Source: Pseudomonas sp. PDM18
GTDB lineage: Bacteria > Pseudomonadota > Gammaproteobacteria > Pseudomonadales > Pseudomonadaceae
NCBI RefSeq assembly: GCF_014852585.1
Contig: NZ_JACVBX010000011.1
Location: forward strand, 204,019 to 268,018
Length of the DNA: 64,000 nucleotides
Reading direction: 5' to 3'
Below are positions 37,530 to 46,594 of the stretch, one piece after another; the first letter of the stretch is position 1, and every line of letters begins with the position of its first letter. The position numbers and the translations under genes were made by a program. Under the pieces are notes generated by a model, which saw only the letters and a program-made list of their open reading frames with translations, did no database searches and was not told where the DNA came from.

Positions 37530-37740
37530 AAGTGCCCCTTTCAGGAGGCCGAAGGTGATCGGAGTTTCAGGGGCCCGCGTTGACGGGCCATCCCTGGCCC
37601 GACAACGCGGGCCCCTGAAACTCCGAGGAACCGAGGGTACTTTTCGCGGAGCGAAAAGCCGGATGTCAGGGGCGAGACCTTTGCCTACTTTGCGTCGCTT
37701 GGCAAAGTAGGTCGCCCGAGGGGGCGAAATAAGAAGCCCG
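37530..37740. repeat. Long multi-hairpin intergenic element, copy 1
   Basis: Four consecutive stem-loops in about 200 bp: a 66-nt giant hairpin at 37560-37625 (perfect 23-bp arms, an A/A mismatch, then 7 more bp CGGGCCA/TGGCCCG around TCCC); CTTTTCGC-GGA-GCGAAAAG at 37640-37658; CCTACTTTG-N10-CAAAGTAGG at 37684-37711; and a TCGCCC/GGGCGA hairpin at about 37712-37727. A diverged inverted copy lies at 48750-49050 and a truncated copy at 63793-63892. No plausible coding frame. I do not recognise a named repeat family. Confidence 0.8.
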
Positions 37741-37876
37741 GGCGTATGCCAAAGCGGCGCTGGAACGCCCAGGCCGAAGCAGAAAATCTGCGGCGCCGGA
37801 GCAAAGGGTAGACGCCGGCCCTGCCGACGGATCGCTGGCATGGCCCGCTCCTACAAGGGGTGCGCTGGGGTGTCCC

Positions 37877-39355
37877 TCACTCCGCCAACGGCAACTCGAA
37901 GCAGAACATCGCGCCGCACGGCTCGACGTTCTCCGCCCAGATGTCCCCGCGATGCCGCGAGACGATGCTCTGGCACAACGCAAGACCAATGCCGTTGCCG
38001 CTCACCTTCGAAGTGAAGAACCCATCGAACAAGCGCTCCTTGGCCCCGGCATCGATGCCCCGGCCCTGGTCGAGGACCGACAGCCGCGCAGAGGTCCCTT
38101 CGCGAGAAGTGCGGATACGCAGCAGGCGGAGTTCCTCGGGAAGGTTGAGCATCTCCTCGATGGCGTTGAAAGCGAGGTTGAGGATCACCTGACCGACCAG
38201 CACCTTCTCGCAGCTCACCCACAGCGGCTCGGCGCAGCGCTCCAGCTCCACGCGAACGTTGCTCGGCTGGGCCTTGAGGCTGATGAAGTAGAGGGTCTCG
38301 CCGAGCAGTTCGTTGAGGTCGATGCGCTGTTCGGCCTGCTCCAGCTTCACCACGTATTCGCGCACGCTCTTGATGATCAGCGAGGCGTGCTCGATCTGCC
38401 GCACCGCGCTGTCCAGGCCCCAAGCGGCGGAGGCTTCGGTCTTCTGTTCGCGGTCCAGGCGGATCAGCGCGCCCTCGATGAAGTTGCGCGTGGCCGCCAG
38501 CGGTTGGCTGAGCTCGTGGGCGATCGCCAGGGCCATTTCGCCCATGGCGTTATAGCGCGCCAGGTACTCCAGCTTCTGGTCGCTCTGGCGTTGCGCCTGG
38601 GCTGCGCGCACCTGGTCGGTGACGTCGCGGAACAGCAGCAGGTGGCCGACCAGGTCGTCCTCGATCTCGATGTAGCGGCAGGTCGCATGGTGCCAACGCC
38701 ATTCGCCGTCCAGGCGCTGCAGCTGGTAACTGACCGAGTAGGGCTCGCGGCTCGGCGGCTGCATGGCGAGGTGGTGCTCCAGGCGTGGGCGCGTGGTGGT
38801 GTCGCAGCGGCCGAGGAAGTTGTGCGCCAGCCAGTCGTCCTGGCCGCCGCCCAGCAGCGGCAGGGCGGACTCGCTCAAGAAACGCAGGTTGCCGTCCGCG
38901 TCCAGTACCGCCACGCCTTCTGCAAGGTCCTGCATGAAGGCCTTCAGGCGGCTCTCGAAGCGCTGCAGGTCGCGCTCGACCTGCTTCTCCTTCGAGATAT
39001 CGCGGAACTGCACCATCAGCACGTCGCGCTCCTGCAGGTGCACGCGGGTGGCGACGGCTTCGGAAAGAATCTCCACGCCCTGCTTGGAGCGGTAGCACCA
39101 CTCGATGGTGCGCTGGCCGGTGCGCGCGGCGCCTTCCAGCCAGCGCAGGCCGACCGAGCGGCGGTACTGCGGGGCCTTGGCAGTCATGTCCGGGGCTTTC
39201 AGCGGTACCAGTTCTTCGAGGGTGAAACCGAGCACGGCCAGCGCTGCGTTGTTCGCCCAGAGGATCTCCTTGGTCTGCGCGTCGTGGAGGATCACGCACA
39301 GCGGCATGGCCTGGAGCAGGGCGAGGAAGTCGTCGGGCTTGGGCTGGAACATCAT
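37877..39355 (-). CDS. Soluble PAS-PAS sensor histidine kinase
   Basis: A 492-residue kinase with no membrane segment. Two PAS domains (LLQAMPLCVILHDAQTKEILWANNAALAVLGF and LAEGVAVLDADGNLRFLSESALPLLG) are each followed by PAC segments. HisKA is at MGEMALAIAHELSQPLAATRNF, with phospho-acceptor His in AHELSQP. The ATPase has N box NLAFNAIEEM, G1 DQGRGID and G2 GNGIGLAL. It is divergent from iacA (210 bp) with no response regulator nearby, so its partner is encoded elsewhere. It probably governs the iac cluster or the PQQ ethanol-type oxidation genes. Confidence 0.9.
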   Translation of the reverse strand: MMFQPKPDDFLALLQAMPLCVILHDAQTKEILWANNAALAVLGFTLEELVPLKAPDMTAKAPQYRRSVGLRWLEGAARTGQRTIEWCYRSKQGVEILSEAVATRVHLQERDVLMVQFRDISKEKQVERDLQRFESRLKAFMQDLAEGVAVLDADGNLRFLSESALPLLGGGQDDWLAHNFLGRCDTTTRPRLEHHLAMQPPSREPYSVSYQLQRLDGEWRWHHATCRYIEIEDDLVGHLLLFRDVTDQVRAAQAQRQSDQKLEYLARYNAMGEMALAIAHELSQPLAATRNFIEGALIRLDREQKTEASAAWGLDSAVRQIEHASLIIKSVREYVVKLEQAEQRIDLNELLGETLYFISLKAQPSNVRVELERCAEPLWVSCEKVLVGQVILNLAFNAIEEMLNLPEELRLLRIRTSREGTSARLSVLDQGRGIDAGAKERLFDGFFTSKVSGNGIGLALCQSIVSRHRGDIWAENVEPCGAMFCFELPLAE

Positions 39356-39430
39356 GCGGGACTCTTTGGGCAGTGCTGTCTTTATACCGCGCAGCGTAAC
39401 GCGAAGGGACTGCGGAGTAACTCGGCACCG

Positions 39431-39476
39431 ACTAGGGGATTCCTTTAGGCATGGGGCTGCACGCCCCAATAGTTGG
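39431..39476 (+). promoter_or_regulatory. Candidate control region of the iac operon
   Basis: ACTAGGGGATTC (39431-39442), an inverted repeat GGGGC-N5-GCCCC (39453-39467) and CAATAGTTGG (39467-39476) lie in the 210-bp kinase-iacA divergent region. ACTAGG-N2-ATTC and CAATwGTTGG recur in that order upstream of the PQQ dehydrogenase (46749-46781), hinting at a shared regulator. Confidence 0.4.
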
Positions 39477-39564
39477 GCGGGCAGGGCGGTTCATACACTG
39501 GCCCCAACGACGACCGCCCCGCATCGAACGGGCCGGCCCTACAAGAACAACCGGAGATGACGCC

Positions 39565-40716
39565 ATGTTGCGTGCCGCCCTCGCCGAACCGCTCGATGCG
39601 GACGGCCGTGCCCTCGAATTCCAGCGCGTGCTCGACGAAGTCCGCCAACGCCGCGACGAGTTCGACAGCCGCTCCCACGTTCCCCGCGACATGATCGAAC
39701 GCTTCCGCGACGTGGGCATCTACCGCGCCGCGACCCCGCGCTGCTTCGGCGGCGACGCGCTGCCGCCGGCGCAGTTCCTGCGCCTGGTCGAACGCATCGC
39801 CGAAGCCGACGGCTCCGCCGGCTGGGTGGCCAGCTTCGGCAGCGCCAGCACCTACCTCACCGCGCTGCCGCGCCACACCCTCGCCGAGCTCTATGCCGAC
39901 GGCCCGGACCTGGTGTTCGCCGGCGGCCTGTTCCCGATCCAGCCGGCCACGCAGGTGGAAGGCGGCTGGCGCGTCAGCGGCACCTGGAAATTCGCCAGCG
40001 GCTGCAAGGGCGCCGACGTGCTCGGCGTCGGCATCGGTATCGGTGGCCCGGGGGGCAAGCCGCGCACCGCGCTGCTGCGCGCCAGGGACGTGGAGATCGT
40101 CGAGAACTGGAACGTGGTCGGCCTCAAGGGCACCGGCAGCCACGACCTGAAGCTGGACAACGCCTTCGTTGCGGACGACTGGACCTTCATCCGCGGCGGC
40201 GAATCGAATATCGACGAACCGCTGTACCGCTACCCGACCATCGCCTACGCCGCCCAGGTACTGGCCGTGGTCAACCTCGGCCTGGCCCGCGCGGCGCTGG
40301 ACGAGATCACCCGCATGGCGTCTTCCAGCGGAGTGACCGGCGCGCCGAAGCTGGGTGATCGGGCCTACGTACGCATCGAGATCGGCAAGGCCGAAGCCGA
40401 ATTGCAGGCCGCGCGCGGATTCTTCTATGACGCTACCGAGACGGTCTGGGAGTCCATCCTCGCCGGCAACGCCGTGACGCCCGAGCAGGTCAGCCAGCTG
40501 CGCCTGGCCGCCGTGCATGTATCCCGTGCCGGTGCCGATGTGGTGCGCCGCGCCTACAGCCTGGCCGGCACCACGGCGATCTACCTCAACCACCCGCTGC
40601 AGCGCTACCTGCGCGACGCCATGGTGGTGACCCAGCACGCTTTCCTGAGCGATGGCATGTACGACGGCGCCGGCGCGGTGCTGCTCGATGTGCCGCCGTT
40701 CCCCGGATACATCTGA
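39565..40716 (+). CDS. iacA: IacA-like indole-3-acetate flavin monooxygenase (acyl-CoA dehydrogenase fold)
   Basis: A 383-residue group D flavin-dependent oxygenase: PAQFLRLVERIAEADGSAGWVASFGS, WRVSGTWKFASGCKGADV, VVGLKGTGSHDLKLDNAFV and RRAYSLAGTTAIYLNHPLQRYLRDA are the acyl-CoA-dehydrogenase-fold motifs found in HsaA and IacA. IacA begins IAA breakdown by hydroxylating the indole ring using reduced flavin supplied by a reductase. It is the first gene of the operon. The ATG at 39565 has GGAG eight bases upstream. The assignment rests on the gene order iacABIHCDEF. Confidence 0.88.
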   Translation: MLRAALAEPLDADGRALEFQRVLDEVRQRRDEFDSRSHVPRDMIERFRDVGIYRAATPRCFGGDALPPAQFLRLVERIAEADGSAGWVASFGSASTYLTALPRHTLAELYADGPDLVFAGGLFPIQPATQVEGGWRVSGTWKFASGCKGADVLGVGIGIGGPGGKPRTALLRARDVEIVENWNVVGLKGTGSHDLKLDNAFVADDWTFIRGGESNIDEPLYRYPTIAYAAQVLAVVNLGLARAALDEITRMASSSGVTGAPKLGDRAYVRIEIGKAEAELQAARGFFYDATETVWESILAGNAVTPEQVSQLRLAAVHVSRAGADVVRRAYSLAGTTAIYLNHPLQRYLRDAMVVTQHAFLSDGMYDGAGAVLLDVPPFPGYI

Positions 40717-40745
40717 TTCGAACCCATAAGAACAAGGATCACGAC

Positions 40746-41117
40746 ATGACCCGTCCCACCACCGAACCCTTGCGCGTACTGTTCTGCATCGGCATCGCCC
40801 AGCCGTTCTTCGACCTGCCCACCGGGGAAGGCATCACCGTGTGGAAAGGCTTCTCGCAGATGATGGGCGACCTCGGCGCGCTGCCGGGCATGAACGTGCT
40901 CGGCGTACTGGATGACGACCGCCTGATGGTCGGCCCGTCCACCACCTCGCCCTGGACCGTCTACATCATGGCCGACGTGGACTGCCACCAGACCGTGATC
41001 GACGCCTGCAACCTGTTCCGCACCACCCCGGTGGGCGAGTACAGCCTGTGGAAGTACGCCAAGGTCGAGGCGCGCATCGGCCGCCCGCTGACCATTCCCG
41101 AAGCCGCGCGGACCTGA
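40746..41117 (+). CDS. iacB: IacB-like small conserved protein of the IAA cluster
   Basis: A 123-residue protein: LRVLFCIGIAQPFFDLPTGEGITVWKGFSQMMGDLGALPGMNVLGVLDDDRLMVGPSTTSPWTVYIMADVDCHQTVIDACNLFRTTPVG. It has a ferredoxin-like alpha/beta pattern and no catalytic motif that I can name. Position second in the cluster, between iacA and the SnoaL-like iacI, matches IacB, whose biochemical role is unresolved. It starts 29 bp after iacA and ends 3 bp before iacI. Confidence 0.8.
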   Translation: MTRPTTEPLRVLFCIGIAQPFFDLPTGEGITVWKGFSQMMGDLGALPGMNVLGVLDDDRLMVGPSTTSPWTVYIMADVDCHQTVIDACNLFRTTPVGEYSLWKYAKVEARIGRPLTIPEAART

Positions 41118-41120
41118 GTC

Positions 41121-41621
41121 ATGAGCAGCCTGAGCATGGCCGAGCTGAACCGCCGCCTGGAGGTTCTCGAAGGGGAAAGCCAGGTGCGCCGGCTGATGGC
41201 GCGCTACATGGACCTCTGCGACGTACCGCACGCGCCGGTGACGATGAGCGAGCTGGCTGAGCTGTTCAGCGAGGACGCGGTGTGGGAGGGCATCGGCACT
41301 TCCACTGCACAGACCTTCGGCCATCACCAGGGCCGCGAGGCGATTGCCGTGTTCGTCTTCGGCTACCTGCCGCCGTCGCCGCACTTCACGCTGAACCTGC
41401 ACTTCCTCACCAGCGAGTCGATCCGAGTTGACGGTCGCACCGCTCGTGGGCAATGGATCATGCAGCAGCTTTCGACCTACGCCGAGGGCCACACCGAGCT
41501 GTTCGGCACGCGCCTGGACATCGATTTTCGCGAGATCGACGGGCGCTGGCAGATCAGTCACTTCCGCACCCAGCGCCTGTCGCAGCGCCTGCTGGGCAGC
41601 GCAGAGGAGACCCGTCAATGA
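41121..41621 (+). CDS. iacI: IacI-like SnoaL/NTF2-fold protein
   Basis: A 166-residue protein with an NTF2-like cone fold: VRRLMARYMDLCDVPH, ELFSEDAVWEGI, GREAIAVFVFGYL, HFLTSESIRVDGRTARGQWIMQ and LDIDFREIDGRWQISHFRTQRL. The family contains polyketide cyclases, isomerases and dehydratases; IacI has been linked to processing the hydroxylated indole product. The stop overlaps the iacH start by four bases (ATGA at 41618). Confidence 0.85.
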   Translation: MSSLSMAELNRRLEVLEGESQVRRLMARYMDLCDVPHAPVTMSELAELFSEDAVWEGIGTSTAQTFGHHQGREAIAVFVFGYLPPSPHFTLNLHFLTSESIRVDGRTARGQWIMQQLSTYAEGHTELFGTRLDIDFREIDGRWQISHFRTQRLSQRLLGSAEETRQ

Positions 41622-42769
41622 GCATCTTCGTCAGCGAGTTCCTCCTCGGCAACGGCGGCAAGCGCGTTGCGGTCAAGGACAGCATCGACATCGCCGGCTA
41701 CCCGACCCGTTGCGGCACCCGCGCCTTGGCCGATGCCGCGCCAGCCGAGCGCAACGCCTTCGTCGTCGACGCCGTGCTCAACGCCGGCTGGCAGATCGTC
41801 GGCAAGACCAACCTTCACGAACTGGCCTTCGGCGTCACCGGCATCAACGACTGGACCGGTACCCCGATCAACCCGATGGCGCCCGACCGCGTGCCGGGCG
41901 GCTCGTCCAGCGGTTCCGCGTCTGCCGTGGCGGCCGGGCTGGCGGATATCGCCCTGGGCACTGATACCGGCGGTTCGGTCCGCGTACCGGCGGCCTGCTG
42001 TGGCATCGCCGGGCTGAAGCCGACCTTCGGCCGGGTCAGCCGCGACGGCGTGCATCCGGCACAGAGCAGCCTGGACTGCGTCGGTCCGTTCGCCGCCAAC
42101 ATGGCCGACCTGATCGCCGCCATGCAGGTCATCTGCCCCGGCTTCGGTGCGGTGCGGATGCCGGGCGAGGGTGCCCGCGTGGCCTTCCTCGAAGTGCCAT
42201 CGGCGCCGCACATCCAGGCTTGCCTGGGTGCCGCCGCCGACCGCGCCGGATGGCGCCGCAGCCACCTGTTCCTCGGCGAGTTCGAGGCGGCCTTCCAGGC
42301 CGGGCTGGTGGTGATCAACTACGAGAACTGGGCCGCTTATGCGGCGCTGACCGGCAAGGGACTGATCGGCGCCGACGTCGAGCAGCGCCTGCTGCTGGCC
42401 AGTCGCACCACCGACGCCGAGCGCGCCGAGGCGGAGAAAGTGCGCGACGGTTTCACCCGCGCTATCGACGCTGCGCTGGAGGACTTCGAAGTCCTGCTGT
42501 TGCCGACCATGCCCGACCTGCCGCCGCTGCTCAGCGATGCGCGCAACGGCAAGTCCGTGGCCGGCATGACGCCCCTGGTACGGCCTTTCAACCTGAGCGG
42601 ACACCCGGCGCTGACGGTGCCGGTGGACCTGGATTGCGGCGGGCTGAAAGTCGGCCTGCAGATCGTCGGCCGCAAGGGCGACGACGAACGCGTGTGCGCC
42701 TTTGGCGCGCAACTCGAACACAGCCTGGCTGCCACGCGGCCTGTGCAAAAACATAAGAAATCGGCATGA
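41618..42769 (+). CDS. iacH: IacH-like amidase signature protein
   Basis: A 383-residue amidase-signature enzyme. The Ser-cisSer-Lys triad region is visible: catalytic Lys in KRVAVKDSIDIAGYPT, the Gly/Ser-rich GGSSSGSASAVAAGL and the nucleophile Ser in DTGGSVRVPAACCGIAGLKPT. IacH belongs to this family in IAA clusters, although its exact substrate is unsettled. It is coupled to iacI by ATGA and is followed by iacC after 10 bp. It is shorter than typical amidases (about 460), consistent with the short amidase-like branch. Confidence 0.88.
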   Translation: MSIFVSEFLLGNGGKRVAVKDSIDIAGYPTRCGTRALADAAPAERNAFVVDAVLNAGWQIVGKTNLHELAFGVTGINDWTGTPINPMAPDRVPGGSSSGSASAVAAGLADIALGTDTGGSVRVPAACCGIAGLKPTFGRVSRDGVHPAQSSLDCVGPFAANMADLIAAMQVICPGFGAVRMPGEGARVAFLEVPSAPHIQACLGAAADRAGWRRSHLFLGEFEAAFQAGLVVINYENWAAYAALTGKGLIGADVEQRLLLASRTTDAERAEAEKVRDGFTRAIDAALEDFEVLLLPTMPDLPPLLSDARNGKSVAGMTPLVRPFNLSGHPALTVPVDLDCGGLKVGLQIVGRKGDDERVCAFGAQLEHSLAATRPVQKHKKSA

Positions 42770-42779
42770 GGAGATGGGC

Positions 42780-44063
42780 ATGAGCGCTCACGAGTACCGG
42801 CTGATCGCCCGGTCGCGCAGCGTCGAAGAGCTGGTCGGAGACGACCGCGTCGATGTTTCGCTGTACAACGACCCGCAGCTGTTCGAAGCGGAGATGGACA
42901 AGATCTTCTACCGCACCTGGGTGTGGGTCGCCCACGAAAGCGAAGTGCGCAACGCCGGCGACTTCAAGACCACCAGCGTTGGTCGCCGCCCGGTGATCGT
43001 GGTGCGCGACAAGAAGGGCACTATCAACGTCCTGGAAAACCGCTGCCGCCACCGTGGCGCCACCGTATGCGAGAAGCACAAGGGCAACGCCACCGGCTTC
43101 ACCTGCCCGTACCACAGCTGGTCCTATGCACTGGATGGCAAGCTGCGTGCGCTGCCATACCCGGACGGCTACGAGGACATCCTCGACAAGTCCGAGCTGC
43201 CGCTGACCAGCCTGCGCGTCGAGAGCTACGCCGGCATGGTGTTCGCCACCTACAACGAGGAGATCGAACCGCTGGAGGACTTCCTCGGCGGGGCGAAGCA
43301 CTGGATGGACCTGTTCATGAAGCAGGGCGCCGGCTACCCGATCAAGACCCAGGGCGAACACAAGTTCACCTTCCGCGGCAATTGGAAGATCCAGCTGGAA
43401 AACACCACCGACGGCTACCACTTCCCCATCGTGCACAAGTCGTTCATGTCCTCGGTGGATGAAGAGACCGAGGAAATGCTCTCGTTCATGAGCGACGAGC
43501 AGGCGGTCACCCACGCTCTGGGCAACGGCCACAGCGTGATGGTGATGGTTCCCGAGCACGTCGACCTCGACCACGACGACGGCACCGAGCAGCTCCAGGA
43601 GCGCTTCGCCCACGTTACCGAGGAACTGTCGAAAACCATGGAGCCTGCACAGGTGCGCCGCATCGTCCGTTCGCTGCACGGCGCCGGCTTCAACCTCAAC
43701 CTGTTCCCCAACGTGGCCATGTCCATGTCGTTTTTCCGCGTGCTGCGGCCGATCTCCGTCACCGAGACCGAGATTCGTCACGTCGCGCTGGGCATGGACG
43801 GCGGCCCGGAAATCGCCAACCGCGAGCGCATGCGCATCCACGAGCACTTCCAGGGCCCGTTCGGCTTCGGCAGCCCGGATGACGCCGAGGCCTGGGACCG
43901 CGTGCAGCGTGGCTCCTATGCCGGCGTCGACGCACCGATCCTGGTTAACCGCGGCCTGAACCGCGAAGTGGTCGCGCCGAACGGTGACAAGGTCTCCCAC
44001 GCCACCGACGAAGGCGGCATGCGCGAGGCGTACCAGATGTGGAAAAGGATGATGAGCCAATGA
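42780..44063 (+). CDS. iacC: IacC-like Rieske aromatic-ring dioxygenase large subunit
   Basis: A 427-residue alpha subunit. The Rieske cluster ligands are C89-R-H91 and C109-PY-H112 (CRHRGATVCEKHKGNATGFTCPYHSW). The mononuclear iron site is indicated by NTTDGYHFPIVHKSF, His 214 and His 219. It hydroxylates an oxindole intermediate of IAA catabolism with IacD, using electrons from IacF. The ATG at 42780 is chosen because GAGGAG lies six bases before it; one two codons earlier overlaps that ribosome site. The stop overlaps the iacD start by ATGA. Confidence 0.92.
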   Translation: MSAHEYRLIARSRSVEELVGDDRVDVSLYNDPQLFEAEMDKIFYRTWVWVAHESEVRNAGDFKTTSVGRRPVIVVRDKKGTINVLENRCRHRGATVCEKHKGNATGFTCPYHSWSYALDGKLRALPYPDGYEDILDKSELPLTSLRVESYAGMVFATYNEEIEPLEDFLGGAKHWMDLFMKQGAGYPIKTQGEHKFTFRGNWKIQLENTTDGYHFPIVHKSFMSSVDEETEEMLSFMSDEQAVTHALGNGHSVMVMVPEHVDLDHDDGTEQLQERFAHVTEELSKTMEPAQVRRIVRSLHGAGFNLNLFPNVAMSMSFFRVLRPISVTETEIRHVALGMDGGPEIANRERMRIHEHFQGPFGFGSPDDAEAWDRVQRGSYAGVDAPILVNRGLNREVVAPNGDKVSHATDEGGMREAYQMWKRMMSQ

Positions 44064-44557
44064 GCAACGACACCCTGAACGGCTTCTCCGGCCCGCTGGC
44101 CAAGGCCATCGAATTCGTCTGGCGCGAAGCCGAGCTGCTCGACCGCAAGGACTACGCGCAATGGTCGCAGCTGTGGAGCGAGGACGGCGTCTACGTGGTG
44201 CCGATCGACGGCGAGGACGATGACTTTGCCTCGCGCCTGAACTACGTGTTCGACGACGCGCGCATGCGTGCCCTGCGTATTGAACGCCTCACCGGCGGCC
44301 ACTCGCCGTCGGCGGTGGACGCGGCCAAGACCGTGCGCACCGTCTCGCGCTTCACCCTGGTGGAAGCGGCGGGCGATCTCGTCGAGGTGAACTCGGCGCA
44401 GGTGCTCTACGCCTACAAGCGCGGCGTTGCAACGCCATTCATTGCCGACCTGAACCACCGCATCCGCTTCGTCGACGGGCAAGCCCGCCTGGAGCGCAAG
44501 GTGATCCGCCTGATCAACGCCGAAGACGCGCTCAACGCGCTCGGCTTCCTGCTCTGA
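44060..44557 (+). CDS. iacD: IacD-like aromatic-ring dioxygenase small subunit
   Basis: A 165-residue beta subunit with NTF2 fold: AIEFVWREAELLDRKDYAQWSQLWSEDGVYVVPIDGEDDDFASRLNYVFDDARMRALRIERLTGGHSPSAVDAAKTVRTVSRFTL is the typical small-subunit pattern. It pairs with IacC to form the oxygenase and has no iron site itself. It overlaps iacC by four bases and precedes iacE by 10 bp. Confidence 0.9.
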   Translation: MSNDTLNGFSGPLAKAIEFVWREAELLDRKDYAQWSQLWSEDGVYVVPIDGEDDDFASRLNYVFDDARMRALRIERLTGGHSPSAVDAAKTVRTVSRFTLVEAAGDLVEVNSAQVLYAYKRGVATPFIADLNHRIRFVDGQARLERKVIRLINAEDALNALGFLL

Positions 44558-44567
44558 GGGCCGCGCC

Positions 44568-45308
44568 ATGCAACGAGTAGCCCTGGTAACCGGCGCCGCA
44601 CGCGGGCTGGGCGAGGTCATCGCGCGCCGCCTTCACGCGGCCGGCCTGCGCGTTGCGCTGGCCGACCTGAACGAAGAAGCGGTGCAGCGTCTGGCTGACG
44701 AGCTCGACCCCGAGGGCCGCACCGCCCTCGGCATTCGTCTCGACGCGCGGGAGAAAGCCGATTTCGAGCGCTCCCGTGACCTGCTTTCCGAGCGCTGGGG
44801 TGGCACCGACATCCTGGTGAACAACGCCGGGATGTCCAAGGTGGCCGCGCTCATGGACATCAGCCCGGAGGACTTCGATGCCTCCATGGCGGTGAACCTG
44901 CGCGGCACCTTCGTCGCCTGCCAGGTTTTCGGTACGCACTTCGCGGCGCGCGGTTTCGGCCGCATCGTCAACATCGCCTCGCTGGCCGGGCAGAACGGCG
45001 GCACCGCCACCGGCGGCCACTATGCGGCGGCCAAGGGCGGCGTGGCGACGCTGACCAAGGTGTTCGCCCGCGAACTCTCGGGGCAGGGCGTGACCGTCAA
45101 CGCCATCTCGCCGGGGCCGCTGGACCTGCCAGTGGTCTACGAGAGCGTGGCGCCCGAGCGCCTGGAACAGATCCTCAAAACCATCCCCGCCGGCCGCCTG
45201 GGCGACCCGACCTTCATCGCCGACAGCGTGCTGCTGCTCTGCGCGGAGAACGCCGGATCGGTGACGGGCGCCTGCTGGGATATCAATGGTGGGTTGTTCA
45301 TGCGTTGA
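44568..45308 (+). CDS. iacE: IacE-like short-chain dehydrogenase
   Basis: A 246-residue classical SDR: VTGAARGLGEVIARRL (nucleotide binding), NNAGMSKVA, NIASLAGQNGG with catalytic Ser, and YAAAKGGV with Tyr and Lys, followed by SPGPLDLPVV and NGGLFMR. It oxidises an alcohol intermediate in IAA degradation. It is the seventh gene of the cluster; a 335-bp repeat-filled gap follows before iacF. Confidence 0.9.
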   Translation: MQRVALVTGAARGLGEVIARRLHAAGLRVALADLNEEAVQRLADELDPEGRTALGIRLDAREKADFERSRDLLSERWGGTDILVNNAGMSKVAALMDISPEDFDASMAVNLRGTFVACQVFGTHFAARGFGRIVNIASLAGQNGGTATGGHYAAAKGGVATLTKVFARELSGQGVTVNAISPGPLDLPVVYESVAPERLEQILKTIPAGRLGDPTFIADSVLLLCAENAGSVTGACWDINGGLFMR

Positions 45309-45643
45309 GGCTTTGGGCTGAGTGATCGGCGGATAACGCTGCGCGTTATCCGCCCTGTGCTCGGTCCTGGCTTGGGTGGTGGGCCTCAAGACTCCCTCAC
45401 CCTAACCCTCTCCCGAAGGGAGAGGGGACCGTCCGGAGCAGGATGAAGCCGCATCGTCAGCCGGCACATTCTGCTCCCTCTCCCTCGGGGAGAGGGCTGG
45501 GGTGAGGGCAGTGCCCTTGCTCCGAAACCAATCAATCGGAGAGATGAAATCTCTCCAGAGCAACATCGACAACCCGTCCGCTCGTGAAAAAGAGGCCGGA
45601 AAGGGGCCACAGAGCCCGCACTCAACGCCTTGCAGGTAACGCC
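45309..45643. repeat. Repeat-filled gap inside the iac cluster (iacE-iacF)
   Basis: Contains GGCGGATAACGCTGCGCGTT followed by ATCCGCC (a hairpin at 45325-45356) and the second copy of the nested CCCTCACCCC repeat at 45394-45508 (21-bp arms, two mismatches, each arm with its own inner hairpin). It may attenuate transcription so that iacF is less expressed or has its own promoter. No coding frame. Confidence 0.8.
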
Positions 45644-46594
45644 ATGATGAAAGTCAGAATCGAAAGGATCGTCGAGGAAGCACAGGACATCCGTTCCTTG
45701 CGCCTCGTACGTTGTGATGGCCAGCCGTTCGACGCCTACGAGCCGGGCGCCCACGTCGACGTCACCGGCCCCACCGGGGTAACGCGCCAGTATTCGCTGT
45801 GCAGCCCGCCGGACGACCGCACGGCCTACCTGGTGGCGATCAAGAAGGAAGGCGCCTCCCGTGGCGGCTCCAGCGCGCTGCACGAAGTGCGCGAAGGCAT
45901 GGAGCTGGACATCGGCGCGCCGCGCAACCTGTTCCGCCTGGCGCCGGAAGCGCGCGAGCACGTGCTGTTCGCCGCCGGCATCGGCGTCACGCCGCTGCTG
46001 AGCATGGCCTATCGGCTGAACGCCAAGGGCGAGGCCTATCGCCTGCATTACTTCGCCCGTTCCGCCGAGCACGCGGCCTTCGCCGAGCTGCTGGCCAGCG
46101 AGGCTTTCGCCGGCAAGGTGGAGCTGCACTACGGCGTCGAACCCGCCGACCTCGACCATGTACTGGGCGCGTGCCTGGAGCGCGCGGCGCCACAGGCTCA
46201 CGTCTATACCTGCGGCCCGGCGCCGTTCATGAACAAGGTGGTGGAGATCGCCGCGCGCAGCCGCCCGGAAGACGCCATTCACCTGGAGCACTTCCAGGCT
46301 GACCCGGCCGCCAACGCGGCGCCGGCCGGCTCCTTCGAAGTGGAACTGGCCAGCTCCGGTGTGGTGCTTCACGTGCCGGCGGATTCGACACTGGTGGACG
46401 TGCTCCAGGCCCATGGCTGCGACATCGACACCGAGTGCCGCGAAGGCATCTGCGGCACCTGCATCGTCGACGTGCTGGAAGGCGAGCCGGAGCACCGCGA
46501 CAACTGCCTGTCGAACAAGGAAAAGGCCGCCAACAAGCAGATCTGCGCCTGCGTTTCGCGCGCCAGGTCGGCGCGGTTGGTGCTGGATCTTTAA
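45644..46594 (+). CDS. iacF: IacF-like ferredoxin-reductase (FMN/NAD/2Fe-2S)
   Basis: A 316-residue phthalate-dioxygenase-reductase type protein. Flavin binding is shown by RQYSLCSPPDDRTAYLVAIKKE, the NAD part by LFAAGIGVTPLLSMAYRL and VYTCGPAPFMNKVVE, and the C-terminal plant-type cluster by CDIDTECREGICGTCIVDVL with the fourth Cys in HRDNCLS. It passes electrons from NADH to the IacCD oxygenase. Its start at 45644 follows a short AGG. Separated from iacE by 335 bp. Confidence 0.91.
   Translation: MMKVRIERIVEEAQDIRSLRLVRCDGQPFDAYEPGAHVDVTGPTGVTRQYSLCSPPDDRTAYLVAIKKEGASRGGSSALHEVREGMELDIGAPRNLFRLAPEAREHVLFAAGIGVTPLLSMAYRLNAKGEAYRLHYFARSAEHAAFAELLASEAFAGKVELHYGVEPADLDHVLGACLERAAPQAHVYTCGPAPFMNKVVEIAARSRPEDAIHLEHFQADPAANAAPAGSFEVELASSGVVLHVPADSTLVDVLQAHGCDIDTECREGICGTCIVDVLEGEPEHRDNCLSNKEKAANKQICACVSRARSARLVLDL

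Noticed and set aside
37488..37841. 117-residue frame in the 37.5-37.8 kb element
   Set aside because: It runs through several perfect stem-loops and has no homologous protein frame in copy 2.
42588..44060. 490-residue antisense frame opposite iacC
   Set aside because: Complement of a Rieske oxygenase gene with intact cluster ligands.
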